A stretch of 64,000 bases of DNA from Amycolatopsis sp. FBCC-B4732 (lineage in GTDB: Bacteria > Actinomycetota > Actinomycetes > Mycobacteriales > Pseudonocardiaceae), in NCBI RefSeq assembly GCF_023008405.1, contig NZ_CP095376.1, forward strand, positions 5,852,001 through 5,916,000, given 5' to 3'. The notes under the pieces are model-generated. The model did not search any database and had not been told where the DNA came from. It saw only the letters and a list, made by a program, of their open reading frames with translations. Positions 46,447-56,356 of the stretch are shown here, piece after piece (position 1 is the first letter of the stretch; each line of letters begins with the position of its first letter). The translations under genes were made by a program, and so were the position numbers.

Positions 46447-47281
46447 GAGCCCAGGTCTTCCCGGTGATCCGCTCGTAGACCTCGGTGTAGCGCTGCCGCG
46501 TCTGCTCGACGATCTCCGCCGGGATCTCCGGCCCGGGGTCGGTCTGGTCCCAGCCCGTCGTCATCGACCAGTCGCGCACGAACTGCTTGTCGAACGCGTG
46601 CTGCGGGCGGCCCGGCTCCCACTCGTCGGCGGGCCAGAACCGCGAGGAGTCCGACGTCAGGACCTCGTCGCCGAGGGTCAGCGTGCCGTCGGCGTCGAAG
46701 CCGAACTCCAGCTTCGTGTCGGCGATGATGACGCCGTGGGCGGCGGCGTGCTCCGCGCCCTTCGTGTAGATCTCCAGCGTCAGCTCGCGAAGCCGCTTCG
46801 CGGTGTCCTCGCCGATGTCGTTCAAAACCTCGTCGAAGGTCATGAATTCGTCGTGCCCGGTGTCGGACTCCTTGGTCGTCGGCGTGAAGATCGGCTCCGG
46901 CAGCTTGTCGCCCTCGACCAGGCCCGGCGGCAGCGCGACGCCCGAGATCTTGCCGTCGCGCCGGTATTCCCGCAGGCCCAGGCCCGCGAGGTAACCGCGG
47001 GCGATGCACTCGACCTTGACCATCTTCAGCGGCTTGCAGCGCATCGCGCGTCCGGCGAACTCCGCCGGCACGTCGGTGGTGGACACGACGTGGTTCGGCA
47101 CGATCGCGGCCATCTTGTCGAACCACCACGCGGAGAGCTGGTTGAGCAGCTTGCCCTTGTCCGGGATCAGCGTCGGCAGCGCCACGTCGTAGACCGAGAC
47201 CCGGTCGGACGCGACCAGCAGGATGTCCCCGCCGTCGAGCTCGTACAGGTCGCGGACCTTGCCCGCGTGGATCTTCTTCAT
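46439..47281 (-). CDS. purC: SAICAR synthetase
   Basis: PurC joins CAIR with aspartate using ATP in purine synthesis. The 280-residue protein has the N-terminal KVRDLYELDGGDILLVASDRVSVYDV (ATP-binding) and IARGYLAGLGLREY, and the later IADTKLEFGFDADG motif. Its ATG at 47281 overlaps the stop of the GntR regulator gene by four bases, and a small gene follows with an eight-base overlap, so three genes form one operon. Confidence 0.96.
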   Translation of the reverse strand: MKKIHAGKVRDLYELDGGDILLVASDRVSVYDVALPTLIPDKGKLLNQLSAWWFDKMAAIVPNHVVSTTDVPAEFAGRAMRCKPLKMVKVECIARGYLAGLGLREYRRDGKISGVALPPGLVEGDKLPEPIFTPTTKESDTGHDEFMTFDEVLNDIGEDTAKRLRELTLEIYTKGAEHAAAHGVIIADTKLEFGFDADGTLTLGDEVLTSDSSRFWPADEWEPGRPQHAFDKQFVRDWSMTTGWDQTDPGPEIPAEIVEQTRQRYTEVYERITGKTWARG

Positions 47282-48027
47282 TCGCCGTCCTCAGTCGTGT
47301 ACTCGTAGAAAACCCAGTGGTCGGGCAAGGCGGCGGACTCACCGTACTCGACGACCGTCCCGTCGGCCGCCAGGAAGGTGCTCCGGCCGAGCAGCACCGC
47401 CGCCCCTTCGGGCAGCCCCAGTTCGCGGGCTTCCTCGCCGCTCGCCTGGCCCGCCGCGTGCCGTTCCTGCGTCGTCACGATCCTGGTGCCCAGCCGCGCG
47501 GCCGCGTAGGCGGAGGTGCCCTCGACGATCCGCTCGGCGACCAGCAGCGCCGGCGCCTTGGCCGACAGCGTGCCGTCGAACCACGACGTCGACGTCGACA
47601 GCGGCCGCGAATCCGGCCCGTACGTGGTGCGCTGCCGCCGGACCGCCGGGGCGCCCTCTTCCAGGCCCAGCGCGGCGGCGGCGCGCTCGGACGCGGGCTC
47701 GAGCCCGGCCGCGCGGATCACCGCGTAGTGGCCGGGCGGGTAGATCCGCCCGGTGCGCCCGGCGGCGGCCGAGCGGTCGCGGGCCGTGCGGTGCAGGCCG
47801 CCGCGGTCGACGACCGTGCCGACCCCGCGCACGGGCCGCACCAGGCCCTGCGAACGCAGGGTGGCGAGCACCTTGGTGGCCGTCGCCATGGCGACGGCCC
47901 ACGTGCGCGCGATTTCGCGGGCGGACGGCACGGCGTCGCCCTCCTGCAGCCGGCCGGACAGGATGTCGTCACGGATCCGGCCCGCGATCTGCAGGTACGG
48001 CGGCTCTGGACGGTCGAGGGTGGGCAC
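47278..48027 (-). CDS. GntR-family (HutC-type) regulator
   Basis: The 249-residue protein has an N-terminal winged helix-turn-helix (YLQIAGRIRDDILSGRLQEGDAVPSAREIARTWAVAMATATKVL region, about 10-75) and a C-terminal UTRA ligand-binding domain (about 90-245). It is translated just before purC with a four-base overlap, so it probably controls its own operon. Three palindromic CTAG-centred sites lie upstream. The effector is unknown; a purine or sugar derivative would fit the context. Confidence 0.93.
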   Translation of the reverse strand: MPTLDRPEPPYLQIAGRIRDDILSGRLQEGDAVPSAREIARTWAVAMATATKVLATLRSQGLVRPVRGVGTVVDRGGLHRTARDRSAAAGRTGRIYPPGHYAVIRAAGLEPASERAAAALGLEEGAPAVRRQRTTYGPDSRPLSTSTSWFDGTLSAKAPALLVAERIVEGTSAYAAARLGTRIVTTQERHAAGQASGEEARELGLPEGAAVLLGRSTFLAADGTVVEYGESAALPDHWVFYEYTTEDGE

Positions 48028-48056
48028 GGCAGCTCCTCACGGGGACTAACGCACAA

Positions 48057-48148
48057 GTGTTCTAGCACGCCAGGGTGTCGGAGACAAAGCCCTGATCAGA
48101 ACCACCCAGGTGTACTAGTACACGCGCTGGACTGCGCTCTAGTACGCA
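48057..48148. promoter_or_regulatory. Triple operator for the GntR regulator
   Basis: Three CTAG-centred sites lie between the divergent starts: GTGTTCTAGCAC (48057-48068), the perfect 14-base palindrome GTGTACTAGTACAC (48110-48123) and TGCGCTCTAGTACGCA (48133-48148). HutC-type GntR proteins bind short palindromes of this kind. The third site overlaps the likely promoter of the gene at 48165, so both directions may be controlled. Confidence 0.7.
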
Positions 48149-48151
48149 AGT

Positions 48152-48157
48152 TACCCT
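48152..48157 (+). promoter_or_regulatory. -10 box of the gene at 48165
   Basis: TACCCT ends seven bases before GTG 48165 and lies four bases after a CTAG-centred operator. Confidence 0.5.
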
Positions 48158-48164
48158 CGAAAGT

Positions 48165-48608
48165 GTGTCCCCGCCCACACCTCACACCGGATCCAGCGGC
48201 CAGGGCCTCGAGGAACTCCTCGAGGAGCTCCGGCGCCGCAAATGGGTGCTGCACCTGTTCGGCGGCCGAGAGGCGCCGGAGGTCTACGCGGCCGTGCACC
48301 GCTGGCCGACCTGCGCGGACGTCATCATCCTCCGCGACGAACACCGGGCCAGCGCCTACCGGGTGCCGACCTTCCCGGGCACGGACGTGTTCAGCCCGCG
48401 GGTCGTCACCTGGCAGTACCACGCCACCCCGGTGTGGACGCTGCGCGCGGTGCTCACCCTGGCGGAGCCCGGCACCCCGGGCGCGCCGCTGCAGGCACTG
48501 CGCCCGCAGCCCGACTGCGGCGTCCCGCCGGACCTGCGGCAGGACGTCACCATCCGGCCCACGAGCACCACGGAAGGGGAAGACGGCGGGCCACCCGCCT
48601 GCGCTTAG
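48165..48608 (+). CDS. Conserved hypothetical protein divergent from GntR
   Basis: The 147-residue soluble protein has a Ser/Thr-rich N terminus, a helical EELLEELRRRKWVLHLFGG stretch, a compact core with WPTCADVIILRDEHRASAYRVP, and a disordered C-terminal tail. I recognise no family. It shares a control region with the GntR-purC operon and ends four bases into the convergent ispD gene. The transcript looks leaderless. Confidence 0.75.
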   Translation: MSPPTPHTGSSGQGLEELLEELRRRKWVLHLFGGREAPEVYAAVHRWPTCADVIILRDEHRASAYRVPTFPGTDVFSPRVVTWQYHATPVWTLRAVLTLAEPGTPGAPLQALRPQPDCGVPPDLRQDVTIRPTSTTEGEDGGPPACA

Positions 48609-49291
48609 CGGGCGAGCAGCCGCTCCGCGACCACCAGGTCGTGGGGGTACGTGATCTTGAGGTTCTCGGGCGCACCCGGGACCCACCGGATCGGCAGGGA
48701 GGAGAACCGCTCCATGCACGAGGAAGTGTCCGTACCCACGAAGCCTTCGCGCGCGGCCTGTTCGTAGGCCTCGAGCAGCGGTCCGGCCCGGAAGCCTTGA
48801 GGCGTCTGGACGCGGATCGCGCCGGGCACCTGGGCGACCAGGTGCCCGGCATCCACCCCGACGACGTCGTCCGCGGCCAGGCCCGGCACAGCCCCCCCGT
48901 CCTCGCGTGTCCGGGCCAGCACCGCATCGACCAAGTGTGGGTGGACCAGCGGCCGGGCCGCGTCGTGCAGCAGCACGGCGTCGACCCGGCCGCCTGCTAT
49001 CCGCGGGGCGAGGTGGCGCAGCGCGTTGAGTTCCGACGCCTGGCGCGTGTCCCCGCCGTGCACGACCTCTACTTCGCCGGCGAAGTCAGCGAGGACCTCG
49101 TCCGCGAGTTCCCGGTCCTGCGGCCGGATGACCAGCACCAGCACGCCGATGCCCGGCACGCGCGCGAACGCGTCCAGCGACCAGGCCACCACCCGGCGCC
49201 CGGCCAGCGGCAGGTAGACCTTGTTCAGCTTCGCGCCGACGCGGGTGCCCGCGCCGCTGGCCAGCACCACCGCGGCCGCCGTCGTCTCCAC
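48605..49291 (-). CDS. ispD: 2-C-methyl-D-erythritol 4-phosphate cytidylyltransferase
   Basis: IspD makes CDP-methylerythritol from MEP and CTP in the non-mevalonate isoprenoid route. The 228-residue protein has the nucleotide-binding start VVLASGAGTRVGAKLNKVYL, the LLHDAARPLV stretch and the C-terminal KITYPHDLVVAE region. Length is normal. It is convergent with the gene at 48165 and divergent from cobT. No ispF is adjacent here. Confidence 0.95.
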   Translation of the reverse strand: METTAAAVVLASGAGTRVGAKLNKVYLPLAGRRVVAWSLDAFARVPGIGVLVLVIRPQDRELADEVLADFAGEVEVVHGGDTRQASELNALRHLAPRIAGGRVDAVLLHDAARPLVHPHLVDAVLARTREDGGAVPGLAADDVVGVDAGHLVAQVPGAIRVQTPQGFRAGPLLEAYEQAAREGFVGTDTSSCMERFSSLPIRWVPGAPENLKITYPHDLVVAERLLAR

Positions 49292-49377
49292 GAGCCGCGA
49301 GACTACCGGTGCCGGTGCACCGGTAGGTTGGCCACAGCGTTGTCACGAGCGCTGCCGTGGATGAGAAAGGGCCTGGT

Positions 49378-50454
49378 GTGGAGCCGGAAAACATCGAGTT
49401 CCCCGAGATCACCCCGCCCGACGACCACGCCCGTTCGGACGCGATCGCCCTGCACGACCGGCTGGTCAAGCCGGCCGGTTCGCTGGGCAGGCTCGAAGAG
49501 CTGGGCGTGTGGATCGCCGCGTGCCAGGGGCAGTCGCCGCCGCGGCCGTTCACCCGGCCCCGCGTCGTCGTGTTCGCCGGTGACCACGGCATCGCCGCGA
49601 GGGGCGTCTCGGCCTACCCCGCCGAGGTCACCGCGCAGCTGCTCGGCACGATGCTGACCGGCGGCGCCGCGATCAACGTGCTGGCCGCCGCCGCGGGCGC
49701 GAGCGTCCGCGTGGTCGACCTGGCCGTGGACACCGAGGCGCCGGCGACCCGGTCGATCGGCGAGTTCAAGGTCCGCCGCGGTTCGGGCTCCATCGACGTC
49801 GAGGACGCCCTGACCGCCGACGAGGTCAAGGCCGCCGTCCGCGCCGGGATCGCGATCGCCGACGCCGAGGTCGACGGCGGCGCGGACCTGCTCATCCCGG
49901 GCGACCTCGGGATCGGCAACAGCACGCCGGCGTCGGTGCTCGTCGCGGCCCTGACCGGCACCGAGCCGGTCGCGGTGGTCGGGCGCGGCTCCGGCATCGA
50001 CGACGACGCCTGGATGCGCAAGGCGACCGCGGTCCGCGACGCCCTGCGCCGCGCCCGCGTGGTCCTCGCCAACCCGATCGACCTGCTGCGCACGACGGCG
50101 GGCGCGGACATCGCCGCCATGGCGGGCTTCCTGGCCCAGGCCGCGGTCCGCCGGACGCCGGTGGTCCTCGACGGGCTCGTCGCGTGCGCCGCGGCCCTCG
50201 TCGCCGAAGACCTCGCGCCCGGCGCGCGCCGCTGGTGGGTGGCCGGGCAGCGGACCGCCGAACCCGCCCACGGGCTCGCGCTGGAGCACCTGGACCTGGG
50301 CCCGCTGCTGGAACTGGACGTCCGCCTCGGCGAAGGCACCGGCGCGGTGACGGCGTTGCCGCTGCTGATGATGGCCGCCCGCGTCCTCGCCGAAACCGCG
50401 ACGCACGAGCAGGCCGGCGTCTCCGGCCCGGTCATCCCCGCCACCGCGACCTGA
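49378..50454 (+). CDS. cobT: Nicotinate-nucleotide-dimethylbenzimidazole phosphoribosyltransferase
   Basis: CobT activates the lower ligand of cobalamin by making alpha-ribazole phosphate. The 358-residue protein has [18 protein letters not shown] near the N terminus, [16 protein letters not shown], the GIGNSTPAS loop and the catalytic Glu in [11 protein letters not shown] near the C terminus. GTG 49378 was chosen over GTG 49357 because an AGAAAGG ribosome site lies before it. cobS and cobU are not in the window. Confidence 0.95.
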   Translation: MEPENIEFPEITPPDDHARSDAIALHDRLVKPAGSLGRLEELGVWIAACQGQSPPRPFTRPRVVVFAGDHGIAARGVSAYPAEVTAQLLGTMLTGGAAINVLAAAAGASVRVVDLAVDTEAPATRSIGEFKVRRGSGSIDVEDALTADEVKAAVRAGIAIADAEVDGGADLLIPGDLGIGNSTPASVLVAALTGTEPVAVVGRGSGIDDDAWMRKATAVRDALRRARVVLANPIDLLRTTAGADIAAMAGFLAQAAVRRTPVVLDGLVACAAALVAEDLAPGARRWWVAGQRTAEPAHGLALEHLDLGPLLELDVRLGEGTGAVTALPLLMMAARVLAETATHEQAGVSGPVIPATAT

Positions 50455-50457
50455 AAC

Positions 50458-50500
50458 GCCATGAGGGGCACCTTCAGTCCGTGAAGGTGCCCCTCATGGC
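50458..50500. terminator. Bidirectional hairpin between cobT and ilvE (GTGAGGGGCACC family)
   Basis: Perfect 19-base arms (50458-50476 and 50482-50500) flank a GTCCG loop. It lies between converging stops. A related element with the same GAGGGG(C/T)ACCT core is at 62900-62940. Confidence 0.85.
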
Positions 50501-50508
50501 GCAGTGGC

Positions 50509-51612
<1,104 letters not shown>

Positions 51613-51696
51613 GGCTAGACGATACCCTTTGGTCGGACGCACGTTAGTCGGATGTCCATGTGTTCCGGGTCCCCCGCACGCTCCGCGGGCTCGCTC

Positions 51697-51702
51697 TAGT
51701 AT
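51697..51702 (+). promoter_or_regulatory. -10 box of the small membrane protein gene
   Basis: TAGTAT ends six bases before GTG 51709, a clear leaderless arrangement. Confidence 0.6.
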
Positions 51703-51708
51703 GGCGTT

Positions 51709-52011
51709 GTGACCTACCACTCCACGCAGCCGGTGCCCCGGCCCAAGACCGGCGGGGCCGACGTCAAGACGTTCGTCACCGCGGTGCTGCTGACGTTCGG
51801 CGTCGGCCTGCTCGGCATGGTCGGCTGGGCGGTGCTCAGCAGCGGCTTCGGCGGGTTCCTCGGCCTCGTCGCGGGCGTCTTCGGCATCGTCTGGTGGCGG
51901 AGCATCCACGGCAAGACCGTGTTCCCGAAGGTGGTCCCGACGAAGTCGGTGGTCATCCTCGCGGTCATCAACGCCGTGCTGGCGCTGATCCTTCTCCTGA
52001 CCGCGGGCTGA
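51709..52011 (+). CDS. Small membrane protein
   Basis: The 100-residue protein has a short soluble N terminus rich in Thr, Pro and Lys and three hydrophobic segments (about 20-42, 45-62 and 80-98). I recognise no named family. Its 3' end overlaps the convergent DUF402 gene by 44 bases, so the two messages are partly complementary. Confidence 0.8.
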   Translation: MTYHSTQPVPRPKTGGADVKTFVTAVLLTFGVGLLGMVGWAVLSSGFGGFLGLVAGVFGIVWWRSIHGKTVFPKVVPTKSVVILAVINAVLALILLLTAG

Positions 52012-52630
52012 GTTCCGCCGGCAGCTCCGGCACCGGCCAGCCGTCTTCCGGGCGGAAATCGGTGTCGGTCCCGTCGAACGGGTAGGCGCCGCGTTCGGCC
52101 AGCGCGCCGATCCGCTCGCCCTCGGCGCGCAGCCGGTCGAACTGCTCGAGCGTCAGGCGGCCGACCTCGAGCGCGGCTTCGGCCTCGTCTTCGTCGTCCC
52201 AGCGCCAGCTGCCGTCGCGCTCGACGACGACGTCGAGCACGCCGTCGATCCGGTCGACCGCGCCCGCCGTGCGGCCCAGCGGGATCTCCAGGTTGACGTA
52301 CCAGTTCTTGAACCGGCCTTCGAGGTCGAAGAACCACCAGACCGACGACCACTCGTCCTCGGGGATCCGGCGCAGCGTCGACGCGCCGTGCCAGAAGTCG
52401 GCGACCGGCACCCGCGGGACGCGGAACCGCTGGTCCAGCGGGGCGTCCCGCATCAGCCGGCCGTCGGCGAGCCTGCTGCCCACGATCGAGGTGCCCGCCG
52501 GGATCCAGCCCCGCAGCACGCGGCCGTCGTCTTCCAGCACGCGCAGCGGGTGGACCTGGCCGATCGAGCCGTCCGGGCGGTGGAACCGTTCGACCACCGT
52601 CTGTCCCGGCCGCCAGCGTCGATCAGTCAC
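51968..52630 (-). CDS. DUF402 domain protein
   Basis: The 220-residue protein resembles the DUF402/FomD-like family, with the central [23 protein letters not shown] and the acidic [20 protein letters not shown] stretch that contains the metal-binding Asp/Glu residues. Family members are nucleoside di- or triphosphate phosphatases or FomD-like hydrolases. GTG 52630 was chosen because it gives a GTGA overlap with the upstream membrane protein gene. The C-terminal 15 codons overlap the convergent gene. Confidence 0.85.
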   Translation of the reverse strand: MTDRRWRPGQTVVERFHRPDGSIGQVHPLRVLEDDGRVLRGWIPAGTSIVGSRLADGRLMRDAPLDQRFRVPRVPVADFWHGASTLRRIPEDEWSSVWWFFDLEGRFKNWYVNLEIPLGRTAGAVDRIDGVLDVVVERDGSWRWDDEDEAEAALEVGRLTLEQFDRLRAEGERIGALAERGAYPFDGTDTDFRPEDGWPVPELPAELSPRSGEGSAPARR

Positions 52631-53466
52631 GCGTTCCACTGTACCGGCGCGCGCACGCCCAGTAGCAGCTCGATCACGGTCACCAGTCCCGCGGCGACGA
52701 GCACCGGCAGCACCGGCAGGAAGTACGCGGCCGCCGCGGCGACGGCCAGGCCGGCCAGCCCGGGCAGCCCCGCCTGCGTCCGGACCCCGGTCCCCGCGGC
52801 CAGGGCCGGGACGACCGTGGCGACCACGGCGAAGGCGGTGAGCAGCGGCTGCAGCGCGTCCGCGTCGGCGGCGGAGAGCAGGTCGCGCAGCGAGGTGAGC
52901 GACAGCCCGAGCCGGACGGCGCCGAGCTGGTAGAGCGCGGCGAAGGCGGCCAGGACGGCGACCCCGCCGAGCAGCAGCACGCGCACGCCCGCGTGCTCAC
53001 GGCCGCCCGGCCGCAGGAAGGGCAGCGCGAGCACGGCGGCGACGAGGACACCCGCGAAGTCCGGTGGCCGGAGGGCGTCGGACGTCCCCACCGGCGTGAC
53101 GGCCACGCACACCACGAGGAGCACCAGTCCCGCGGCGAGCAGCAGCCCGCCGGTGATCCGTACGACGATCGTCGGGACCTTCAGCCCGGCGAACCCCGCG
53201 CCGGCGACCACGACGACGAAGGCCGCCGCGGCGAGTTCGCGGTGCGCCGGGAAGACGTAGGCCCCGAACGCGATCGCGTAGACGGTCACCTCGGCGAGCC
53301 TCGCGACCGCCACGACGACCCGGTCGACCTGGGCATCCCCCGGCTCCGGCACCCGCGCCGACACCCCGGCGGCGACCGCCGCGAGCACCAGCCCGGCGAG
53401 CAGCCACCAGCCCGCGCCCGCCGCCCCCGCCGCCAGCAGCACCAGCAGCCCGCCACCCAGCCGCAC
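52627..53466 (-). CDS. Polytopic membrane protein of unknown function
   Basis: The 279-residue protein is built of about eight to ten Ala/Leu/Val-rich helices with short loops and has no recognisable motif. GTG 53466 was chosen because a GGGAGGACC ribosome site precedes it; a longer frame up to 53553 would run into the pepA promoter region. It overlaps the DUF402 gene by four bases and is probably co-translated with it. Confidence 0.75.
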   Translation of the reverse strand: MRLGGGLLVLLAAGAAGAGWWLLAGLVLAAVAAGVSARVPEPGDAQVDRVVVAVARLAEVTVYAIAFGAYVFPAHRELAAAAFVVVVAGAGFAGLKVPTIVVRITGGLLLAAGLVLLVVCVAVTPVGTSDALRPPDFAGVLVAAVLALPFLRPGGREHAGVRVLLLGGVAVLAAFAALYQLGAVRLGLSLTSLRDLLSAADADALQPLLTAFAVVATVVPALAAGTGVRTQAGLPGLAGLAVAAAAAYFLPVLPVLVAAGLVTVIELLLGVRAPVQWNA

Positions 53467-53510
53467 GCGGTCCTCCCTCTCCCTCTGTTCACCCCGGCTT
53501 CCGTCGTCAT

Positions 53511-53516
53511 TAGCAT
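53511..53516 (+). promoter_or_regulatory. Candidate -10 box of pepA
   Basis: TAGCAT lies 60 bases before the pepA start and would give a leadered transcript, with GGAG before GTG 53577. Confidence 0.4.
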
Positions 53517-53576
53517 GGCTCACGATCCCGGCCGGGCCGGTGCCCGGTACCACCGAGAACGCGCGAGGAGCCAGAA

Positions 53577-55076
53577 GTGACCGTGCCTAAGCTCGCCCTG
53601 TCCGACAACACCGGGGAGGCACTGGCCAAGACGCGCGCCGACGTGGTCGTCATCGGCACCCTGCAGGGTGAGGACGGCCCGGTGCTCGCCGCCGGTGCCG
53701 CCGCCGTCGACGCCGCCTTCGACGGCCGCCTCGCCGACCTGCTGGCCACCCTCGGCGCGAGCGGCAAGGCCGAAGAGGTCGTCAAGGTCCCGACGCTGGG
53801 CAAGCTCCCGGCCGCCGTCGTGCTCGCCGTCGGCCTCGGCAAGCCGGGCGACGCCGTCACCCCCGAGCAGGTCCGCCGCGCCGCGGGTGCCGCCGGCCGC
53901 GCGCTGGCCGGCACCGACCGCGCGCTCGTCACGCTGTCCGAGCTCGACCTGCAGGCCGCCGTCGAGGGCACGATCCTCGGCTCGTACGTCTTCACCGCGT
54001 ACCGCAGCGAGAAGGGTGACGCGCCGGTCGCGAAGGTCGACTTCGCGAGCCCGGCCGACGGCACCGCCCGCGAGCACAAGGCGACGCTGAAGGCCGCGAC
54101 CTCCATCGCCGAGGCCGTCCTCACCGCCCGCGACCTGATCAACACCCCGCCGAACGACCTCTACCCGGCCTCCTTCGCCGACCGCGCGAAGAAGCTGGCC
54201 GAGGACAACGGTCTCGAGTTCGAGGTCCTCGACGAGAAGGCCCTCAAGCGCAAGGGCTTCGGCGGCATCCTCGGCGTCGGCGGCGGCTCGTCCCGCCAGC
54301 CGCGCCTGGTGCGCATCGGCTACAAGCCGGCCAAGGCCGCCAAGAAGGTCGCGCTGGTCGGCAAGGGCATCACGTTCGACTCCGGCGGCATCTCGCTCAA
54401 GCCCGCCGCGAACATGGACCACATGACCTCGGACATGTCCGGCGCCGCCGGCGTGCTCGCGGCCGTGGTGCTGGCCGCGAAGCTGAAGTACCCGCTCGAG
54501 GTCGTCGCCCACATCCCGCTGGCGGAAAACCTGCCGTCGGGGACGTCCTACCGCCCGGGCGACGTGCTGACGATGTACGGCGGCAAGACCGTCGAGGTCC
54601 TCAACACCGACGCCGAGGGCCGCCTGGTCCTGGTCGACGCGATGGTCCGCGCGGCCGAGGAAAACCCGGACTACCTGATCGAGACCTCGACGCTGACCGG
54701 CGCCCAGGTCGTCGCGCTCGGCAACCGCACCGCCGGCGTGATGGGCTCGGAGGACTTCCGCGACCGCGTCGCCGGGATCATGCAGGCCACCGGCGAAAAC
54801 GGCTGGGCCATGCCGCTGCCGGAGGAACTGCGCGCCGACCTCGACTCGCGCCTGGCCGACCTGGCCAACGTCACCGGCCACCGCTGGGGCGGCATGCTCG
54901 CGGCCGGCATCTTCCTGCGCGAGTTCGTCGCCGACGGCCTCGACTGGGTCCACATCGACATCGCGGGCCCGTCGTTCAACACGGGTTCCCCGTGGGGCTA
55001 CACCGGCAAGGGCGGCACGGGCGTCCCGGTCCGGTCGATCGCCGCGATCCTGGCCGACATCGCCGCCAACGGCTGA
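53577..55076 (+). CDS. pepA: Leucyl aminopeptidase (M17)
   Basis: PepA is the dizinc cytosolic aminopeptidase that removes N-terminal residues from peptides. The 499-residue protein has an N-terminal macro-like domain (about 1-170) and a C-terminal catalytic domain with [15 protein letters not shown], the bicarbonate/metal region [10 protein letters not shown] and the family signature [10 protein letters not shown]. It forms hexamers in known members. A -10-like box is about 60 bases upstream. A long palindrome follows the stop. Confidence 0.96.
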   Translation: MTVPKLALSDNTGEALAKTRADVVVIGTLQGEDGPVLAAGAAAVDAAFDGRLADLLATLGASGKAEEVVKVPTLGKLPAAVVLAVGLGKPGDAVTPEQVRRAAGAAGRALAGTDRALVTLSELDLQAAVEGTILGSYVFTAYRSEKGDAPVAKVDFASPADGTAREHKATLKAATSIAEAVLTARDLINTPPNDLYPASFADRAKKLAEDNGLEFEVLDEKALKRKGFGGILGVGGGSSRQPRLVRIGYKPAKAAKKVALVGKGITFDSGGISLKPAANMDHMTSDMSGAAGVLAAVVLAAKLKYPLEVVAHIPLAENLPSGTSYRPGDVLTMYGGKTVEVLNTDAEGRLVLVDAMVRAAEENPDYLIETSTLTGAQVVALGNRTAGVMGSEDFRDRVAGIMQATGENGWAMPLPEELRADLDSRLADLANVTGHRWGGMLAAGIFLREFVADGLDWVHIDIAGPSFNTGSPWGYTGKGGTGVPVRSIAAILADIAANG

Positions 55077-55089
55077 GTTCCGCCACCGC

Positions 55090-55139
55090 CGGTCGTGAGT
55101 GTTCAGGCGGGTTGGAACCCGCCTGAACACTCACGACCG
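55090..55139. terminator. Perfect 24-base-arm palindrome after pepA
   Basis: Arms of 24 bases (55090-55113 and 55116-55139) pair without mismatch around a 2-base GG spacer; the core is GTGAGTGTTCAGGCGGG. It is far longer than a usual terminator stem and would make a cruciform or a very stable RNA hairpin. It starts 14 bases after the pepA stop and directly precedes a likely gene remnant. Confidence 0.85.
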
Positions 55140-55149
55140 TTGTGGCCGG

Positions 55150-55301
55150 GTGATTTCCGGGCCGGTCGAAGAGGACACCCCCGCCGCGATCGCCGCCGAG
55201 CACGACGTCACGCCGCTGCTGCCGAAGCTGAAGGCGGGTCACCCCGGTCGCGGACCGATCCGGTCCCGCTGCACCCGGGCGCGAAGCAGGCCCTCGGCTA
55301 G
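55150..55301 (+). pseudogene. Possible 3' remnant of a gene, perhaps a TAXI-type solute receptor
   Basis: From GTG 55150 a coding-like frame reads ISGPVEEDTPAAIAAEHDV and TPLLPKLKAGHP, with codons ending mostly in G or C. It then appears to shift frame to DPVPLHPGAKQALG and a TAG at 55299. A C-terminal PLHPGA stretch is typical of TAXI-family TRAP transporter receptors. No upstream part is present: the frame starts just after the long palindrome. This may be a truncated, frameshifted leftover; the evidence is modest. Confidence 0.35.
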
Positions 55302-55304
55302 GGT
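55299..55304 (+). promoter_or_regulatory. -10 box of the SUKH-domain gene
   Basis: TAGGGT ends seven bases before GTG 55312, consistent with a leaderless transcript. Its first three bases are the stop codon of the possible gene remnant. Confidence 0.5.
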
Positions 55305-55311
55305 CGGGCCG

Positions 55312-56346
55312 GTGGATGCCGGTGAGTACCTCGAGGCGGCGGTCCGCGACGTCCTGACCGCGACCGACGCCGGCGTCGACGACCGGATCGGCTACGCGGC
55401 TCTGCTGCTCGCGGTCACCGGCGCGCTCGACGAGGCCGACCGGCTGGTGGAGCAGTGGCTGGCCCGCACGGAACGGCCGGTGAGCGCGCTGGCGCCGGAC
55501 CCGGTGCGCGCCCGCGCGTGGGCGATGCTCTTCGAGGCCCGGGGCGGGCGTCCGGCGTGGGCCGAGGGCCTGCCGCCGCTGGACCTCGACGCCGAAGAGC
55601 GCGCGCACGCGGTTTCGCTGCGCCGTGCGGTCTCCGACCTGGAGGGTCTGCTGCCGCCGGGCCCGATCGCGGAGGTGGTCGAGCAGGTGGCGCCGGCCCG
55701 CCCGGACCGCGTCCGCACGGCACTGGCCGACGGCGACCTCGCGCGGTGGGCGTCGCTGGCCGGGCCCCGCCCGGACGTGGCGACCCTCGCGGCGACGCGG
55801 GCCCTCGCCCCGGCGCTGGTGGCGGGCGCGGACCCGCTCGGGCTGCGCGACTGGGCCCCGGCGTGCGCGGGTGCGCTGGTCGCGGCCCTGCACGAGCGCT
55901 ACCCGCCCGACGTCGGCAGCTGGCCGGAGCTGATCGCGGAGATCGTGCGCCTGCGCGGGTACGGCGCGGGCTCGCTCCCGCGCGGCGACGCCACGCCGGA
56001 ACCGCGGCCCGGCCCGCTCCTGCGCGACCGGCCCGCCCTCCCTCCCCCGGCGTCCGAGGCGGCGATCCGCTCGGCGGAGCTGCGCCTCGGCGTCGAACTC
56101 CCACCCGACCACCGCGACTTCCTCCGCACCTGCGACGGCCTGCCCGCGGACGTGGTCTTCCCCCGCCTGCTCGGCACCGCGGACCTGCGCACCGAGAACG
56201 GCGTCGTGGTCCTGGCCGAACCGGCGGTCCTCCTGCTCTCGGCCGGGCACGTGATCGAGGTCGACCCGGTCCTCGGCACCACCGTCCACGAGTCGTTCCG
56301 CGCGGCGCTGGTCCAGCACGCCACTCTGCTCGCCCAGGCCAGCTAG
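55312..56346 (+). CDS. SMI1/KNR4 (SUKH) domain protein
   Basis: The 344-residue protein has a long helical N-terminal region and a C-terminal SUKH-type domain (about 245-340) marked by AAIRSAELRLGVELPPDHRDFL and CDGLPADVVFP. SUKH proteins are often immunity proteins for contact-dependent toxins or general protein-binding modules. No toxin gene is adjacent, so a housekeeping role is equally possible. The GTG start lies seven bases after a -10-like box. Confidence 0.85.
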   Translation: MDAGEYLEAAVRDVLTATDAGVDDRIGYAALLLAVTGALDEADRLVEQWLARTERPVSALAPDPVRARAWAMLFEARGGRPAWAEGLPPLDLDAEERAHAVSLRRAVSDLEGLLPPGPIAEVVEQVAPARPDRVRTALADGDLARWASLAGPRPDVATLAATRALAPALVAGADPLGLRDWAPACAGALVAALHERYPPDVGSWPELIAEIVRLRGYGAGSLPRGDATPEPRPGPLLRDRPALPPPASEAAIRSAELRLGVELPPDHRDFLRTCDGLPADVVFPRLLGTADLRTENGVVVLAEPAVLLLSAGHVIEVDPVLGTTVHESFRAALVQHATLLAQAS

Positions 56347-56349
56347 GTT
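56344..56349 (+). promoter_or_regulatory. -10 box of the GNAT gene
   Basis: TAGGTT overlaps the stop codon of the SUKH gene and ends seven bases before GTG 56357. Confidence 0.45.
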
Positions 56350-56356
56350 GGGCCCG

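Noticed and set aside
52627..53553. Longer start for the polytopic membrane protein
   Set aside because: The extension is hydrophilic, crosses the pepA promoter region and lacks a ribosome site; GTG 53466 has one.
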